From an uncultured Lachnospiraceae bacterium (lineage in GTDB: Bacteria > Bacillota > Clostridia > Lachnospirales > Lachnospiraceae), in the NCBI GenBank assembly GCA_947627245.1, contig CANQVH010000008.1, forward strand, positions 1 through 64,000: a DNA stretch of 64,000 nt, given 5' to 3'. This document shows, in pieces, positions 34,020 through 43,115 of the stretch. The notes beneath the pieces are model-generated. The model was not told the DNA's origin and searched no databases. It saw only the letters and a program-made list of their open reading frames with translations. The first letter of the stretch is position 1. Each line of letters opens with the position of its first letter. The translations under genes were made by a program, and so were the position numbers.

Positions 34020-34982
34020 ATGAAAATAAAATTCCATCTCCCCGGCCTGCGGTTCAATTATCCGTTGAATATGATGCTCTGCAGCATGATGAAGACGTAC
34101 CCGGAATTTTTCCGTCCGGACGTGGGGATCGGGTCGTTTTTCGGAGAATTTCCCACCTCGCGCTGGAACGGCGGGCGTTTCAGCAACGGCGACCAGTGTG
34201 ACGCGAGCTTTATCCGGAACGTGATCCGCACGATCAACGCGCAGGGGATCCCGATTCGCTATACCTACACGAATCCGCTGCTGCACGAGAGTGACCTGAA
34301 GGATGAATACTGCAATTTCTGCCTGAAGGCGGCGGACAACGGCATGAACGAGGTGCTGGTCGTTTCGCCGGTGCTCGAAGAATACATACGGAAAAACTAT
34401 CCGCGTTTCAAGGTAAACAGCTCCACCTGCAAGGAAATACGGACGATCGACGCTTTGAATGCGGAGCTGGAAAAGGACTACAATCTGGTGGTGCTCGATT
34501 ACAACCTGAACAATCAGTTTGACCTGCTGGAAAAGATCAAAGACAAGGAGCGCTGCGAGGTGCTGGTGAACGCCTGCTGTGTGCCGAACTGTCCGCGGCG
34601 CGGCGAACATTACCGCGCGATCGCGAAGCAGCAGGACATCGTGCTCAAAAACCGAAAGCTTCCGCCGGGGAAGCAGCTCCCGATGAAGGGCTGGAAGTGC
34701 GAATACGGGGATAAAAACACTTTTTACACGATTCAGGATTATCCGACCTTCATCTCGCCTGACGACGTCTACGAGAAATATGTGCCGATGGGCTTTCGCA
34801 ATTTCAAGATCGAGGGGCGCACCGCGAATCTTTTCGGACTGATCGACAAGTATGCCCATTATCTGATGAAGCCCGAGCGAAGGGACGAGGGCAGGCTGAT
34901 GCTCACCTTGAACCTGCAGCAGAGCAGGATCATCAACGTGAACATGCCGAGAAGAAGCGAGTGGAAGGGCTGTCCGTCCTAG
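34020..34982 (+). CDS. U32-like protein, paralog B
   Basis: A 320-residue paralog of 30628-31539, with matching blocks: TNPLLHE (about 84-90), YCNFCLKAADNGMNEVLV (about 97-114), LVVLDYNLN (about 156-164), VNACCVPNCPRRGEHYR (about 183-199) and GFRNFKIEGR (about 258-267). Cys 187 and 191 align with the pair in paralog A; Cys 227 is a further candidate ligand, but the fourth position differs. It has no signal peptide. It starts 40 bases after the xylanase, mirroring paralog A, which starts 41 bases after the glucanase. The recurrence suggests a functional link to polysaccharide use, or an old tandem duplication. Function unknown. Confidence 0.6.
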   Translation: MKIKFHLPGLRFNYPLNMMLCSMMKTYPEFFRPDVGIGSFFGEFPTSRWNGGRFSNGDQCDASFIRNVIRTINAQGIPIRYTYTNPLLHESDLKDEYCNFCLKAADNGMNEVLVVSPVLEEYIRKNYPRFKVNSSTCKEIRTIDALNAELEKDYNLVVLDYNLNNQFDLLEKIKDKERCEVLVNACCVPNCPRRGEHYRAIAKQQDIVLKNRKLPPGKQLPMKGWKCEYGDKNTFYTIQDYPTFISPDDVYEKYVPMGFRNFKIEGRTANLFGLIDKYAHYLMKPERRDEGRLMLTLNLQQSRIINVNMPRRSEWKGCPS

Positions 34983-35028
34983 AAAGACGCCGAAACGCGC
35001 AAACTGACCGAGAAAAGGAGAATAATCT

Positions 35029-36237
35029 ATGGTTGCAGTATTTCTGTCGCCGCTTTATATTTTGTTGAACGTATATCTTTTGCACAGGCTGTTCAAATGG
35101 CTGGCAGCGTGCCACGGGGCTTTGGGGACGTTTTGGGCGCGGGCGGTCGTCCTGATCCTTTACGTATTCGCCGCGTCCGCGATGGTCGTGGGATTCTTCC
35201 TGCCGAGCAGCAGGATCGAGCGTTTTCTGAAGCTGATCGGATTCTATTGGCTGGGCGTGCTGCTTTATGCTTCGCTGACAGTTGTGGCGGCGGATCTGCT
35301 CCGGCTGATCCTGAGGAAGTGCAAGTGGATCAATCAGGAAAGGCTCTGCTCACGAAAGACGTTTGTCTGTGTCGGCGCGCTCTGTGTTCTGATTATTGCG
35401 GGCGTCAGCATCTACGGGGTTTTGAACGCGCGGGTGATCCACACGACGCGCTATGAGATCGAGGTGCCGAAGGATGGCGGGAAGCTGGATTCCCTTCGCG
35501 TAGCGCTTGTCGCAGACCTGCACATGGGCTACAACATCGGCTGCGCGCGCATACAGCGCATGGTGAATCGGATCAATGCCATCGAGCCGGATCTGGTTGT
35601 GATCGCGGGAGATATTTTTGATAACGAATATGAGGCGCTGGAGGACGACGCGCGGCTTGCCGAGATCCTGCGGGGGATCAACAGTAAGTACGGCGTGTAC
35701 GCCTGCTACGGGAACCACGACATCGAGGAGAAGATCTTGGCCGGATTTACGTTCGGGGGCAACAGCAGGGAGAAGGTGAGCAGCCCCGAGATGGATGATT
35801 TTCTGGAGCGCGCGAATATCAAGCTGTTGCGCGATGAGTATGTGCTGATCGAGGACAGTTTCTATCTGTACGGAAGACCGGATGCGGAACGTCCCGGCAG
35901 GGGGATCACGGTGAGAAAGACGCCGGAGGAGATCGCGGAAGGACTGGATCCGGCAAAGCCTTTGATTGTCATCGATCACGAGCCGAAGGAGCTGCAGGAG
36001 CTCTCGGACGCCGGCATCGACGTAGACCTGTGCGGACACACGCACGACGGACAGGTATTTCCGCTGAATCTGACCTGTCGTCTGGTCTGGGAAAATGCCT
36101 GCGGCTATCTGAAAAAAGGAAATATGCACAATATCGTGACCTCCGGCGTGGGACTTTTCGGACCGAACATGCGCGTCGGGACGATCGCGGAGGTGTGCGA
36201 TGTCGAGATTACATTTCAATCTGTGCAGAAAAATTAA
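35029..36237 (+). CDS. membrane-bound metallophosphoesterase
   Basis: A 402-residue protein with four predicted N-terminal transmembrane helices (about residues 4-22, 37-57, 66-92, 109-128), then a calcineurin-like phosphoesterase domain. It carries the full set of metal-binding motifs: VADLHMG (about 162-168), AGDIFDN (about 191-197), YGNHDIE (about 226-232) and CGHTHDGQ (about 335-342). It resembles YkuE/YaeI-type enzymes acting on lipid-linked or nucleotide substrates; the true substrate is not predictable. It follows paralog B by 46 bases and is closed by a terminator. Confidence 0.88.
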   Translation: MVAVFLSPLYILLNVYLLHRLFKWLAACHGALGTFWARAVVLILYVFAASAMVVGFFLPSSRIERFLKLIGFYWLGVLLYASLTVVAADLLRLILRKCKWINQERLCSRKTFVCVGALCVLIIAGVSIYGVLNARVIHTTRYEIEVPKDGGKLDSLRVALVADLHMGYNIGCARIQRMVNRINAIEPDLVVIAGDIFDNEYEALEDDARLAEILRGINSKYGVYACYGNHDIEEKILAGFTFGGNSREKVSSPEMDDFLERANIKLLRDEYVLIEDSFYLYGRPDAERPGRGITVRKTPEEIAEGLDPAKPLIVIDHEPKELQELSDAGIDVDLCGHTHDGQVFPLNLTCRLVWENACGYLKKGNMHNIVTSGVGLFGPNMRVGTIAEVCDVEITFQSVQKN

Positions 36238-36262
36238 AAATGTATCTCACAAAAGGGCGACT

Positions 36263-36297
36263 CCTCGGATGTATGCCAGTACATCCGGGGATTTTTC
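36263..36297 (+). terminator. rho-independent terminator
   Basis: CCTCGGATGTA pairs with TACATCCGGGG (with one G-U pair) around a 6-base loop, followed by ATTTTTC. Confidence 0.85.
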
Positions 36298-36387
36298 TTC
36301 TGGCATTTTGTAAAATATACTTGACAAAATGCCATTATAGATATATACTGCCATCAAGAGAGGAAAACAGAGAGGAGCTGGTCTTTG

Positions 36388-36930
36388 ATGGGCAGGGATT
36401 TTTATGGGATGTTGGGTATCTTGGCGGGAATATTGGTCGGACTTTTGATTGCGGCGATCCTTATGAAGATCACGAAGACAAACGACAATCCCCGCAGCGA
36501 ATATGACGAGCGTCAGACGGCCGCGAGAGGACAGGGATACAAGTACGGGTTCTTCACATTTATGATCGGCGATGCGGTCTACGCGGTTTTTGCGACGGGC
36601 TTTGAGCGGCTTCCGCTGTGCGTGGCGTCCGCGATGGGGTTGATCATCATTCTGTCTGTGCTGGTGCATATTTCCTACTGTATCTGGCACGACGCGTATT
36701 TCTCCCTGAACGAGAATCAGCAGAGGCTGAAGATCATATTCGCGCTGTGCGGACTTGTGAATCTGGCGGTCTCCATCGTCAGCATCTGCGAAGGGGAGAT
36801 GATGGTGAACGGTGTTTTGCAGATCCACAGTCTGAATCTTTTTTGCGTCGTGCTGTTCCTCGTGTTTCTGACGGAGCTTGCGCTGAAATACAGAAAGGGC
36901 GGATCACAGGAGGATGAGGACGAGACATGA
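36388..36930 (+). CDS. five-helix membrane protein, hypothetical
   Basis: A 180-residue protein with about five transmembrane helices (about residues 8-27, 48-66, 74-96, 112-130, 148-165). A conserved-looking cytoplasmic motif, DERQ...ARG...KYGFF, follows helix 1 and recurs in small Firmicutes membrane proteins encoded with XRE regulators. The start could be ATG 36388 or TTG 36385; AGGAG is 10 or 7 bases upstream respectively. It overlaps the XRE regulator by 4 bases. Its job is not known; context suggests membrane stress or a sensor-like partner of the regulator and ABC exporter. Confidence 0.7.
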   Translation: MGRDFYGMLGILAGILVGLLIAAILMKITKTNDNPRSEYDERQTAARGQGYKYGFFTFMIGDAVYAVFATGFERLPLCVASAMGLIIILSVLVHISYCIWHDAYFSLNENQQRLKIIFALCGLVNLAVSIVSICEGEMMVNGVLQIHSLNLFCVVLFLVFLTELALKYRKGGSQEDEDET

Positions 36931-37127
36931 AAAATCTGAGACTGAAAGCGGCGCGGGCGCTTCTGGACATGTCGCAGCAGGAGCTGGCGGACGCGGTGCA
37001 CGTATCGAGGCAGACAATCAACGCGATTGAGAAAGGTGATTATAATCCGACGATCAAACTTTGCCGGGCGATCTGCCGCGTGCTTGGGAAGGGACTGGAC
37101 GAGCTGTTCTGGGAAGATGAGGAGTAA
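36927..37127 (+). CDS. XRE-family transcriptional regulator (Cro/CI-like)
   Basis: A 66-residue, single-domain helix-turn-helix protein: ARALLDMSQQELADAVHVSR (about 8-27), then INAIEKGDYNPTIKLCRAI, ending LDELFWEDEE. The short YvaO/YozG-like size and the ATGA overlap with the preceding membrane gene are typical of membrane protein-XRE pairs. It probably controls this cluster; no operator could be singled out. Confidence 0.92.
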   Translation: MKNLRLKAARALLDMSQQELADAVHVSRQTINAIEKGDYNPTIKLCRAICRVLGKGLDELFWEDEE

Positions 37128-37197
37128 GGAAGAATAAAAATGACTTCAAATGGGTCGCAGAGAGAAACGCGGCCGGGAAGGACAGAAGGTGAGCAAT

Positions 37198-38079
37198 ATG
37201 ATCGAGGCAATAGAGTTATGTAAACAATTTGAGCGCAGTGTGAAAAAGGGACACAGGACCGTGAAGGAGCCGTTTCTGGCGGTGGACCATGTGTCTTTAC
37301 AGGCGCATCCGGGGGAAATCATCGGGATCCTCGGTCCGAACGGTGCCGGGAAGACGACGCTTCTGCGGATGCTCGGCATGCTGATGACGCCGACGGGCGG
37401 GGAGATCCGGCTGACATTACAGAGCGCAGGGCAGACGGACGCCGTGATCGAGAGCGAGACGGAGAAGAAGGCGGCGATCGGCTACCTGTCCGGCAACACG
37501 AAGCTCTATCCGCGGTTTTCCATCCGGGAATATCTGCGATTTCTCGGGGAGCTGTATGGGCTTGATCGAAAGCAGATCGAGGAGCGGACGGAGGAAATTT
37601 CCCGTGTGCTGGATATGGGATCGTTTCTGGACAACCGGATCGAGAAGCTTTCGACCGGACAGACGCAGCGCGCTTCGATCGCACGCTGTCTGATGGCGGA
37701 TCCGCAGATCTATATACTGGACGAGCCGACGCTCGGACTGGATATTTTGAGCGCGGATGCGATCATTCGCTTCATGAAAGATCAGAAAGAGCGCGGGAAG
37801 ACGGTGCTGTACTCGACGCATTATCTCGAGGAAGCGCAGTTCCTCTGCGATCGAATTTACATGATCTGCGACGGCAAGATCGTGGCGCAGGGGACGCCGC
37901 GCGATCTGCTTGCACAGACCGGAACGAATAGCCTGAGAGAAGCGTTCCATTCGATCTACGGCGCACAGGCCGCGGCTTCGGACCGGTACGGAAAGAAGAG
38001 CGGAATCACTCAGAAAGAAGAGACGGCGCGGATTTGCGCCGAAGATGAGGAAGGACCGAAGGGAGGTGCGTCCGCATGA
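37198..38079 (+). CDS. ABC transporter ATPase, NatA type
   Basis: A 293-residue ATPase with Walker A GPNGAGKTT at residues 46-54, signature LSTGQTQRASIA and Walker B YILDEPTLGLD, followed by the switch His in YSTHYLEEA. It resembles NatA-type ATPases of sodium/drug-type ABC-2 exporters and overlaps its permease by 4 bases. ATG 37198 has AAGGTGA upstream; an earlier in-frame ATG at 37150 adds only a basic extension and is rejected. The C-terminal 45 residues are charged and not part of the core. Confidence 0.92.
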   Translation: MIEAIELCKQFERSVKKGHRTVKEPFLAVDHVSLQAHPGEIIGILGPNGAGKTTLLRMLGMLMTPTGGEIRLTLQSAGQTDAVIESETEKKAAIGYLSGNTKLYPRFSIREYLRFLGELYGLDRKQIEERTEEISRVLDMGSFLDNRIEKLSTGQTQRASIARCLMADPQIYILDEPTLGLDILSADAIIRFMKDQKERGKTVLYSTHYLEEAQFLCDRIYMICDGKIVAQGTPRDLLAQTGTNSLREAFHSIYGAQAAASDRYGKKSGITQKEETARICAEDEEGPKGGASA

Positions 38080-40199
38080 GACAGGTAAAGACGTTGGTGC
38101 GCAAGGAGGTGCTTGATATCCTGCGCGACAAAAAGACGCTTGTGATGATGGTGGTCGTGCCGGTGCTGCTGTACCCGCTGATCATTATCGGGATGTCCCT
38201 TGCGTTCAGTTACGTGATGCAAAGTCAGGAAAACAGGGAACATACCGTGGGATATTCGGCCGAGTACCGAGAGATGGTTGAAGACCTGCAGACTCTGCGC
38301 GCGGCGGACGAGCAGGATGCGGAAAACGCGGCGAACCTGACCTTTGTCCCGGCGGAGGAGGGCAAAGAGGAGGAGACTAAGGACACGACGAATGCGTGGA
38401 TGGAAATCTCCAAAGAGACGGGCGGCGCATGGCATGTGACGGTGCAATACACGTCCTCAGACGAGACCTCTTCCTATACGAGTGAGGCGCTCACAGAGCT
38501 TCTGGAAGCGTACAGCGATCGTCTCCTGTCAGAAAACCTTCGCGCCGAGGGACTGAGCGAGGAGTTCCTGCATCCGGTCGTATGCGAGGAGGAGGATCTG
38601 ACGCCGGCCTCGGAGAGCTTCGGCATGGATATCGGAGGGAGCATCGGGATGATTCTGATCATTACGCTCCTTATGGGCGCGATGTATCCGGCGATCGACG
38701 CAACGGCAGGCGAGAAAGAGCGGGGGACGTTGGAGACGCTTTTGACGCTTCCCGTGACGAATTTTCAGATGATATTGAGCAAATATGTTTCGGTGGCGCT
38801 TTTTGCGTGCGTGACGGCAATGCTGTCGCTTTTGTCACTCGGAGGCTCCGTGTTGTTTCTGATGTTCGGGCTGTCCCCGGAGCTTGCCGAACAGATGCAG
38901 GGCTTTTCGTTTCAGGCGCTTTTGAGCCAGCTCCCGTTGCTTGTCGTGACGCTTCTGGTGACGGCCCTCCTCGTGACGGCGCTGTGCATGTGCTTCTGCG
39001 TGTTCGCGAGAAGCTTCAAGGAGGCGAACAATTATATCACACCGGTGATGCTTGTCGTGATGTTCGGATCCATGTCGGCGATGCTCCCTTCGGTGCGGCT
39101 GGATTATCGGACGGCGCTGATCCCGATCGTCAACGTGTCGCTGATGGTGAAGCAGATCATCGCGCAGCAGCTCGACGCGGGATTGGCCGGAACGACGATT
39201 CTGGTGAATTTCGGTTACAGCGTTGTGACCGTCTGGGTTCTGGCGCGGATGTACAACAGCGAGGACATCCTGTTTTCTGACGGCTTCCGCGGGCTGCAGC
39301 TTTTCCAGAAGCGCTCGGAGATCCGCAAGGGAACGGTGCCGGGGATGGGCGATCTGACTATCAGCATTGCGCTTGTTCTTCTGCTCGTTCTCTATGTCGG
39401 AATGGCGGTGACGGTGCGGGGCGCGCTTGCGGGAACGATTGTGACCGAACTCATTATTCTGGCGGTTCCGCTTTTTATCATCTGGTATATGAAATCGGAT
39501 GCGCGCGGGATGTTCCGGCTGCACAGGCCGTCCGTAAGAGCCTGTGCGGGCGGAGGGCTTCTGTATATGGGATCCTATATGTTCGGATTGGGCTGCAGCA
39601 TGATCGCGATCCATCTTCTGCCGGAGAGCGCGCAGAACGTGGAAGGAGCGTACGAAGGACTTCTTGCGCACCCGCTGCCGGTTCTGCTTTTTGCGATGGC
39701 GCTTATGCCGGCGGTTGCGGAGGAAATTCTGTTCCGCGGTTATCTGTTCGGGAGCCTGCGGGAGCATTTCGCGGCTAAAGCAGCAGGGTCAGGCAGATCT
39801 GCGCGGACAGGATCTTTGCAAGCGCCGGGTTCATCGGATAATGCTTTGCGAAAGGAGCGCGTCGGCTGTGTATGGGCAGTTGTGATCTCCGGCCTTGTGT
39901 TTGCCGTATTCCATTTAAGTCTTGTGAAGCTCCCGGCGACGTTTCTCCTCGGGGCGGGCTTCGCATTCACTGTCTGGAAGGGTGGGAGCATCTACGTCTC
40001 GATGGCGCTGCATTTTATCAACAACGCGCTGTCCGTGCTGTTTATGAAATACCCCAAGCGCGCCGGCGAGCTCTTCCCGATCCTTGTCAAGACCGAGTTT
40101 ACGGTTGCGGAATACGCGATCCTGTTTATCGGAGGAGCGGCGCTTGCAATCGTCGGGATCATGATATTGTCAGAGAAAAACAAAAAGGAACGCGGGTAA
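38076..40199 (+). CDS. NatB-type ABC permease fused to CPBP intramembrane protease
   Basis: A 707-residue fusion. The N-terminal part (about 1-410) is an ABC-2 permease: a membrane helix near 22-45, a large extracytoplasmic loop (about 50-180), then a six-helix bundle. The C-terminal part (about 430-705) is a CPBP (Abi) membrane protease with EEILFRGYLFG near 548-558, FAVFHLSL and HFINNALSV, so the catalytic Glu/His set is present. Inside that domain, just after the first motif, is a 35-residue low-complexity Ser/Gly/Ala-rich insert (about 565-600). Such permease-protease fusions are known in Firmicutes; the cargo is unknown. Confidence 0.88.
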   Translation: MRQVKTLVRKEVLDILRDKKTLVMMVVVPVLLYPLIIIGMSLAFSYVMQSQENREHTVGYSAEYREMVEDLQTLRAADEQDAENAANLTFVPAEEGKEEETKDTTNAWMEISKETGGAWHVTVQYTSSDETSSYTSEALTELLEAYSDRLLSENLRAEGLSEEFLHPVVCEEEDLTPASESFGMDIGGSIGMILIITLLMGAMYPAIDATAGEKERGTLETLLTLPVTNFQMILSKYVSVALFACVTAMLSLLSLGGSVLFLMFGLSPELAEQMQGFSFQALLSQLPLLVVTLLVTALLVTALCMCFCVFARSFKEANNYITPVMLVVMFGSMSAMLPSVRLDYRTALIPIVNVSLMVKQIIAQQLDAGLAGTTILVNFGYSVVTVWVLARMYNSEDILFSDGFRGLQLFQKRSEIRKGTVPGMGDLTISIALVLLLVLYVGMAVTVRGALAGTIVTELIILAVPLFIIWYMKSDARGMFRLHRPSVRACAGGGLLYMGSYMFGLGCSMIAIHLLPESAQNVEGAYEGLLAHPLPVLLFAMALMPAVAEEILFRGYLFGSLREHFAAKAAGSGRSARTGSLQAPGSSDNALRKERVGCVWAVVISGLVFAVFHLSLVKLPATFLLGAGFAFTVWKGGSIYVSMALHFINNALSVLFMKYPKRAGELFPILVKTEFTVAEYAILFIGGAALAIVGIMILSEKNKKERG

Positions 40200-40210
40200 G
40201 CGTTCCTTTT
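40183..40210. terminator. bidirectional terminator shared by convergent units
   Basis: AAAAGGAACGC pairs perfectly with GCGTTCCTTTT around a 6-base loop; the NatB stop codon lies partly in the loop. The minus-strand side is followed by a T-rich run, so it also ends the convergent ABC operon. Confidence 0.88.
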
Positions 40211-40228
40211 ATACAATCTTTTTATGGC

Positions 40229-41023
40229 TTAGCCGAGCAGTGCCGAATCATTTGAAAACTGCTCGCCGCTGACGTGTTCGAACTGATCCAGAAGATCGCG
40301 GACCGTCAGCTTTTTCTTTTCCTCACCATCGATGTCGAGGATGATCTTTCCGTCCATCATCATGATCAGGCGGTTACCGTGGCGGATCGCGTCCTTCATG
40401 TTGTGCGTGATCATCAAGGTCGTCAGATGGTCGCGGTTGACGATCATGTCCGTGATCTCAAGCACCTTGGCGGCGGTCTTCGGATCGAGCGCGGCCGTGT
40501 GCTCGTCTAGCAGCAGCAGCTTCGGCTTTTTGAGCGTCGCCATCAAAAGCGTCAGGGCCTGCCGCTGTCCGCCGGAGAGGAGGCCGACCTTGGAGGTCAG
40601 ACGATCCTCGAGTCCGAGTCCTAAGACCTTCAGAAGCTCGCGGTATTCCTCGCGTTCGGCGGCGGTGATACCGGATCTCAAAAGACGCAGCTTGCCGCGG
40701 CGCTTTGCAAGGGCGAGGTTCTCCTCGATCCCCATTGTGGCGGCCGTGCCGGTCATCGGATCCTGAAATACTCTGCCGAGATAGACCGCGCGCTTGTGCT
40801 CCGGGAGCTTTGTCACATCGACGCCGTCAATCAGGATTTGTCCTTCGTCGACCATCCATGTGCCGGCCACGGCGTTGAGCATCGTGGATTTGCCGGCGCC
40901 GTTTCCGCCGATCACGGTCACGAACTCGCCCTCTTTGATACTCAGAGACAGACCGTTCAGCGCGGTCTTTTCGTTGATCGTTCCGGGATTGAAGGTTTTA
41001 TAGAGATTTTTGAGCTCAAGCAT
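40229..41023 (-). CDS. ABC transporter ATPase (TrpX-type importer)
   Basis: A 264-residue ATPase: Walker A GGNGAGKST (residues 39-47), signature LLSGGQRQALTL and Walker B LLLLDEHTAALD, with His replacing the usual Pro, as often seen in this subfamily. It overlaps the permease gene by 8 bases and is third in a binding protein-permease-ATPase operon of the ABC class represented by streptococcal TrpXYZ (tryptophan uptake). The true ligand here is unproven. Confidence 0.92.
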   Translation of the reverse strand: MLELKNLYKTFNPGTINEKTALNGLSLSIKEGEFVTVIGGNGAGKSTMLNAVAGTWMVDEGQILIDGVDVTKLPEHKRAVYLGRVFQDPMTGTAATMGIEENLALAKRRGKLRLLRSGITAAEREEYRELLKVLGLGLEDRLTSKVGLLSGGQRQALTLLMATLKKPKLLLLDEHTAALDPKTAAKVLEITDMIVNRDHLTTLMITHNMKDAIRHGNRLIMMMDGKIILDIDGEEKKKLTVRDLLDQFEHVSGEQFSNDSALLG

Positions 41024-41942
41024 TTGCGTTTCCTCCCTTCTTCACCGGTTTTGAGAAATACTTGCCCTTCCAGTAAGGGAAGGCGAGGAAGACTGCCACG
41101 ACAAGCGCGGACAGAAGCTTCAGCAGGTCGGTGTCAATGCCCATCCAGATGACGACCTGAAGCACCAGATAGTAGAGGATAGAGCCGAGCGCCACGCCGA
41201 GAAGACGAAGGGCGAAATTGTGAAAGATCCGCCCGAAGATCGCTTCTCCGATGATGACGGCGGCCAGTCCGATGACGATCGCGCCGCGTCCCATGTTGAC
41301 GTCCGCAAAGCCCTGATACTGAGCCAGAAGCGCGCTGGAAAAGGCTACCAGACCGTTTGAGAGCATCAGGCCGAGCACCTTGTTGAAATTCGTGTTGATG
41401 CCCTGCGCGCGGGACATGTTCGGATTACAGCCGGTCGCGCGCAGCGAACAGCCGAGCTCCGTGCCGAAGAACCAGTACAGAAGAGCAATCAGCACGACGA
41501 TGATGACCGCGACGATGAAGATCGTATTCTGCCAGAACGGTACGCCGCGGATATAGCGCAGCGAGACTAGAAGGTTGTAATTGCTCACGTTGATCGCTTG
41601 GTTCGCCTTGCCCATGATCTTGAGGTTGATTGAGTAGAGTGACAGTTGGGTGAGAATACCGGAGAGAATCGCCGGGATTCCCATAAAAGTATGGAAGATA
41701 CCGGTCATCAGTCCGGCGAGCATTCCGACTCCGGTCGCGGCCAGCATCGCCGGCCAGACGTCCCAGCCCGAGAGCACGAGCATGACGCATACGGCGCCGC
41801 CGGTGCACATCGTGCCGTCTACGGTCAGATCCGCGACGTCCAGAATGCGGAACGTCAGGTAGACGCCGATTGCCATAATGCCCCAGATCAGACCCTGCGC
41901 GGCGGCTCCGGGCAACGCGTTGATGAGATTCATAATATTCAT
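41016..41942 (-). CDS. ABC transporter permease (TrpX-type importer)
   Basis: A 308-residue permease with about eight predicted transmembrane helices and features of the branched-chain-type permease family (GLIWGIMAIGVYLTFRILD near the start; ATGCNPNMSRAQGIN near residue 180). ATG 41942 has GGAGG upstream at workable spacing; an in-frame ATG 30 bases earlier lies in the ribosome-site region. A hairpin separates it from the upstream binding-protein gene. Confidence 0.9.
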   Translation of the reverse strand: MNIMNLINALPGAAAQGLIWGIMAIGVYLTFRILDVADLTVDGTMCTGGAVCVMLVLSGWDVWPAMLAATGVGMLAGLMTGIFHTFMGIPAILSGILTQLSLYSINLKIMGKANQAINVSNYNLLVSLRYIRGVPFWQNTIFIVAVIIVVLIALLYWFFGTELGCSLRATGCNPNMSRAQGINTNFNKVLGLMLSNGLVAFSSALLAQYQGFADVNMGRGAIVIGLAAVIIGEAIFGRIFHNFALRLLGVALGSILYYLVLQVVIWMGIDTDLLKLLSALVVAVFLAFPYWKGKYFSKPVKKGGNANA

Positions 41943-41987
41943 GTGGAAGATCCTCCGTAATAGTCCGGACACCGCCTGCCCGGTTTT

Positions 41988-42031
41988 AAAACAACAGCGA
42001 GAGAGGAGAGGTCCTTTCCCGCTGTCGTTTT
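41988..42031 (-). terminator. intercistronic hairpin in TrpX-type operon
   Basis: On the minus strand AAAACGACAGCG pairs with CGCTGTTGTTTT (one G-U pair) around a 20-base loop, ending in T residues. It lies between binding protein and permease, as in the first sugar importer, and probably lowers downstream expression. Confidence 0.65.
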
Positions 42032-42062
42032 ATTGTGAAGTGGTAATTGTCAGCTTGAATGA

Positions 42063-43040
42063 TTACTCGGTCTCAGCCTCGGAATCCGCCTCGATCGCTA
42101 CATAGTCGTCCGGAACGGTAACGCCCATCTCCTCGCAGAGAGTAGCGTTGTACTTCTTCGTGAACTCCGGAGCATACTCGATCGGCATCTCCTCTACCTT
42201 GGACTCGCCGGTCAGGATCTTGGCAGCCATCTTACCGGTAGCAACGCCGAGATCGTAGTAGTCGATAGAAAGGGTGGCAACGCCGCAGCCCGCGCAGATG
42301 CCTTCTTCACCCGCGATGATCGGAACGCCTGCCGGTACGCAGATATTCGTGATGATCTCGGTGTTGGAAGCTGCCGTGTTGTCGGTCGGAACATACATAA
42401 CGTCGCTTGCGTCAGCAGCGGTCGTGCAGACAGCGCTCAGATCGTTGGAATCGGAGAACGCATACTGCTCGCACTCGTAGCCGAGCTCCTCAAGAGCAGC
42501 CTGTACCGTGTCTACCTGATACTGGGAATTCGCCTCAGCGGAGCAGTACAGAAGGCCAACCTTCTTTGCATCCGGGAACAGTTCGTTGAGCATCGCGGCC
42601 TGCTCATCGAGCGGCGCGAGATCAGAGGTACCGGAGATGTTGGTGCCCACCGTGCCGTCAAAGTCATCAATGCCGAGTGCAACGCCGTACTCGGTAACGG
42701 ATGTGCCGAGGATCGGGATCGTGTCGGTAGCAGCCTGTGCAGCCTGCAGAGCCGGAGTAGCGTTTGCAAGGATCAGGTCAACATTGTTGGATACGAAGCT
42801 GTTGACGATCGTGGAACAGGTGTTGGAATCGCCCTGCGCGTTCTGCTCGTCAAAGGTAACCGCGTCGCCGAGCTCCTCAGTAAGAGCGTCCTTGAAGCCC
42901 TCGGTAGCAGCGTCAAGCGCAACGTGCTGAACAAGCTGGCAGATACCTACGGTATAGGTCTCTTCGGCGCTTACGTTCATTCCTACGATGCTCCCTGCCA
43001 GAGCCGCAGAGAGAGCAACAGCAATAACTTGTTTTTTCAT
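42063..43040 (-). CDS. ABC substrate-binding protein, TrpX-like family
   Basis: A 325-residue binding protein of the ABC_sub_bind type (family containing tryptophan-binding TrpX). The signal peptide covers about residues 1-26 and ends NVSAEE without a lipobox Cys. The mature domain has VGICQLVQHVALDAATEGF, LANATPALQAAQ and a Thr/Asp-rich hinge region. The start at 43040 has GAGGAGGAT upstream; an upstream extension of 42 codons is rejected because it covers the promoter. It is first gene of a three-gene operon. Ligand is probably an aromatic amino acid or other small metabolite, inferred from the family. Confidence 0.9.
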   Translation of the reverse strand: MKKQVIAVALSAALAGSIVGMNVSAEETYTVGICQLVQHVALDAATEGFKDALTEELGDAVTFDEQNAQGDSNTCSTIVNSFVSNNVDLILANATPALQAAQAATDTIPILGTSVTEYGVALGIDDFDGTVGTNISGTSDLAPLDEQAAMLNELFPDAKKVGLLYCSAEANSQYQVDTVQAALEELGYECEQYAFSDSNDLSAVCTTAADASDVMYVPTDNTAASNTEIITNICVPAGVPIIAGEEGICAGCGVATLSIDYYDLGVATGKMAAKILTGESKVEEMPIEYAPEFTKKYNATLCEEMGVTVPDDYVAIEADSEAETE

Positions 43041-43115
43041 TGTGTTATCCTCCTCAAAAATAATGTGTACGTGATAGTGTCCGGAGATCACAGTATGTTT
43101 CTCACGAACGCTCAT

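Noticed and set aside
43041-43115. Possible T-box before the TrpX-type operon
   Set aside because: The leader is too short and lacks the T-box consensus.
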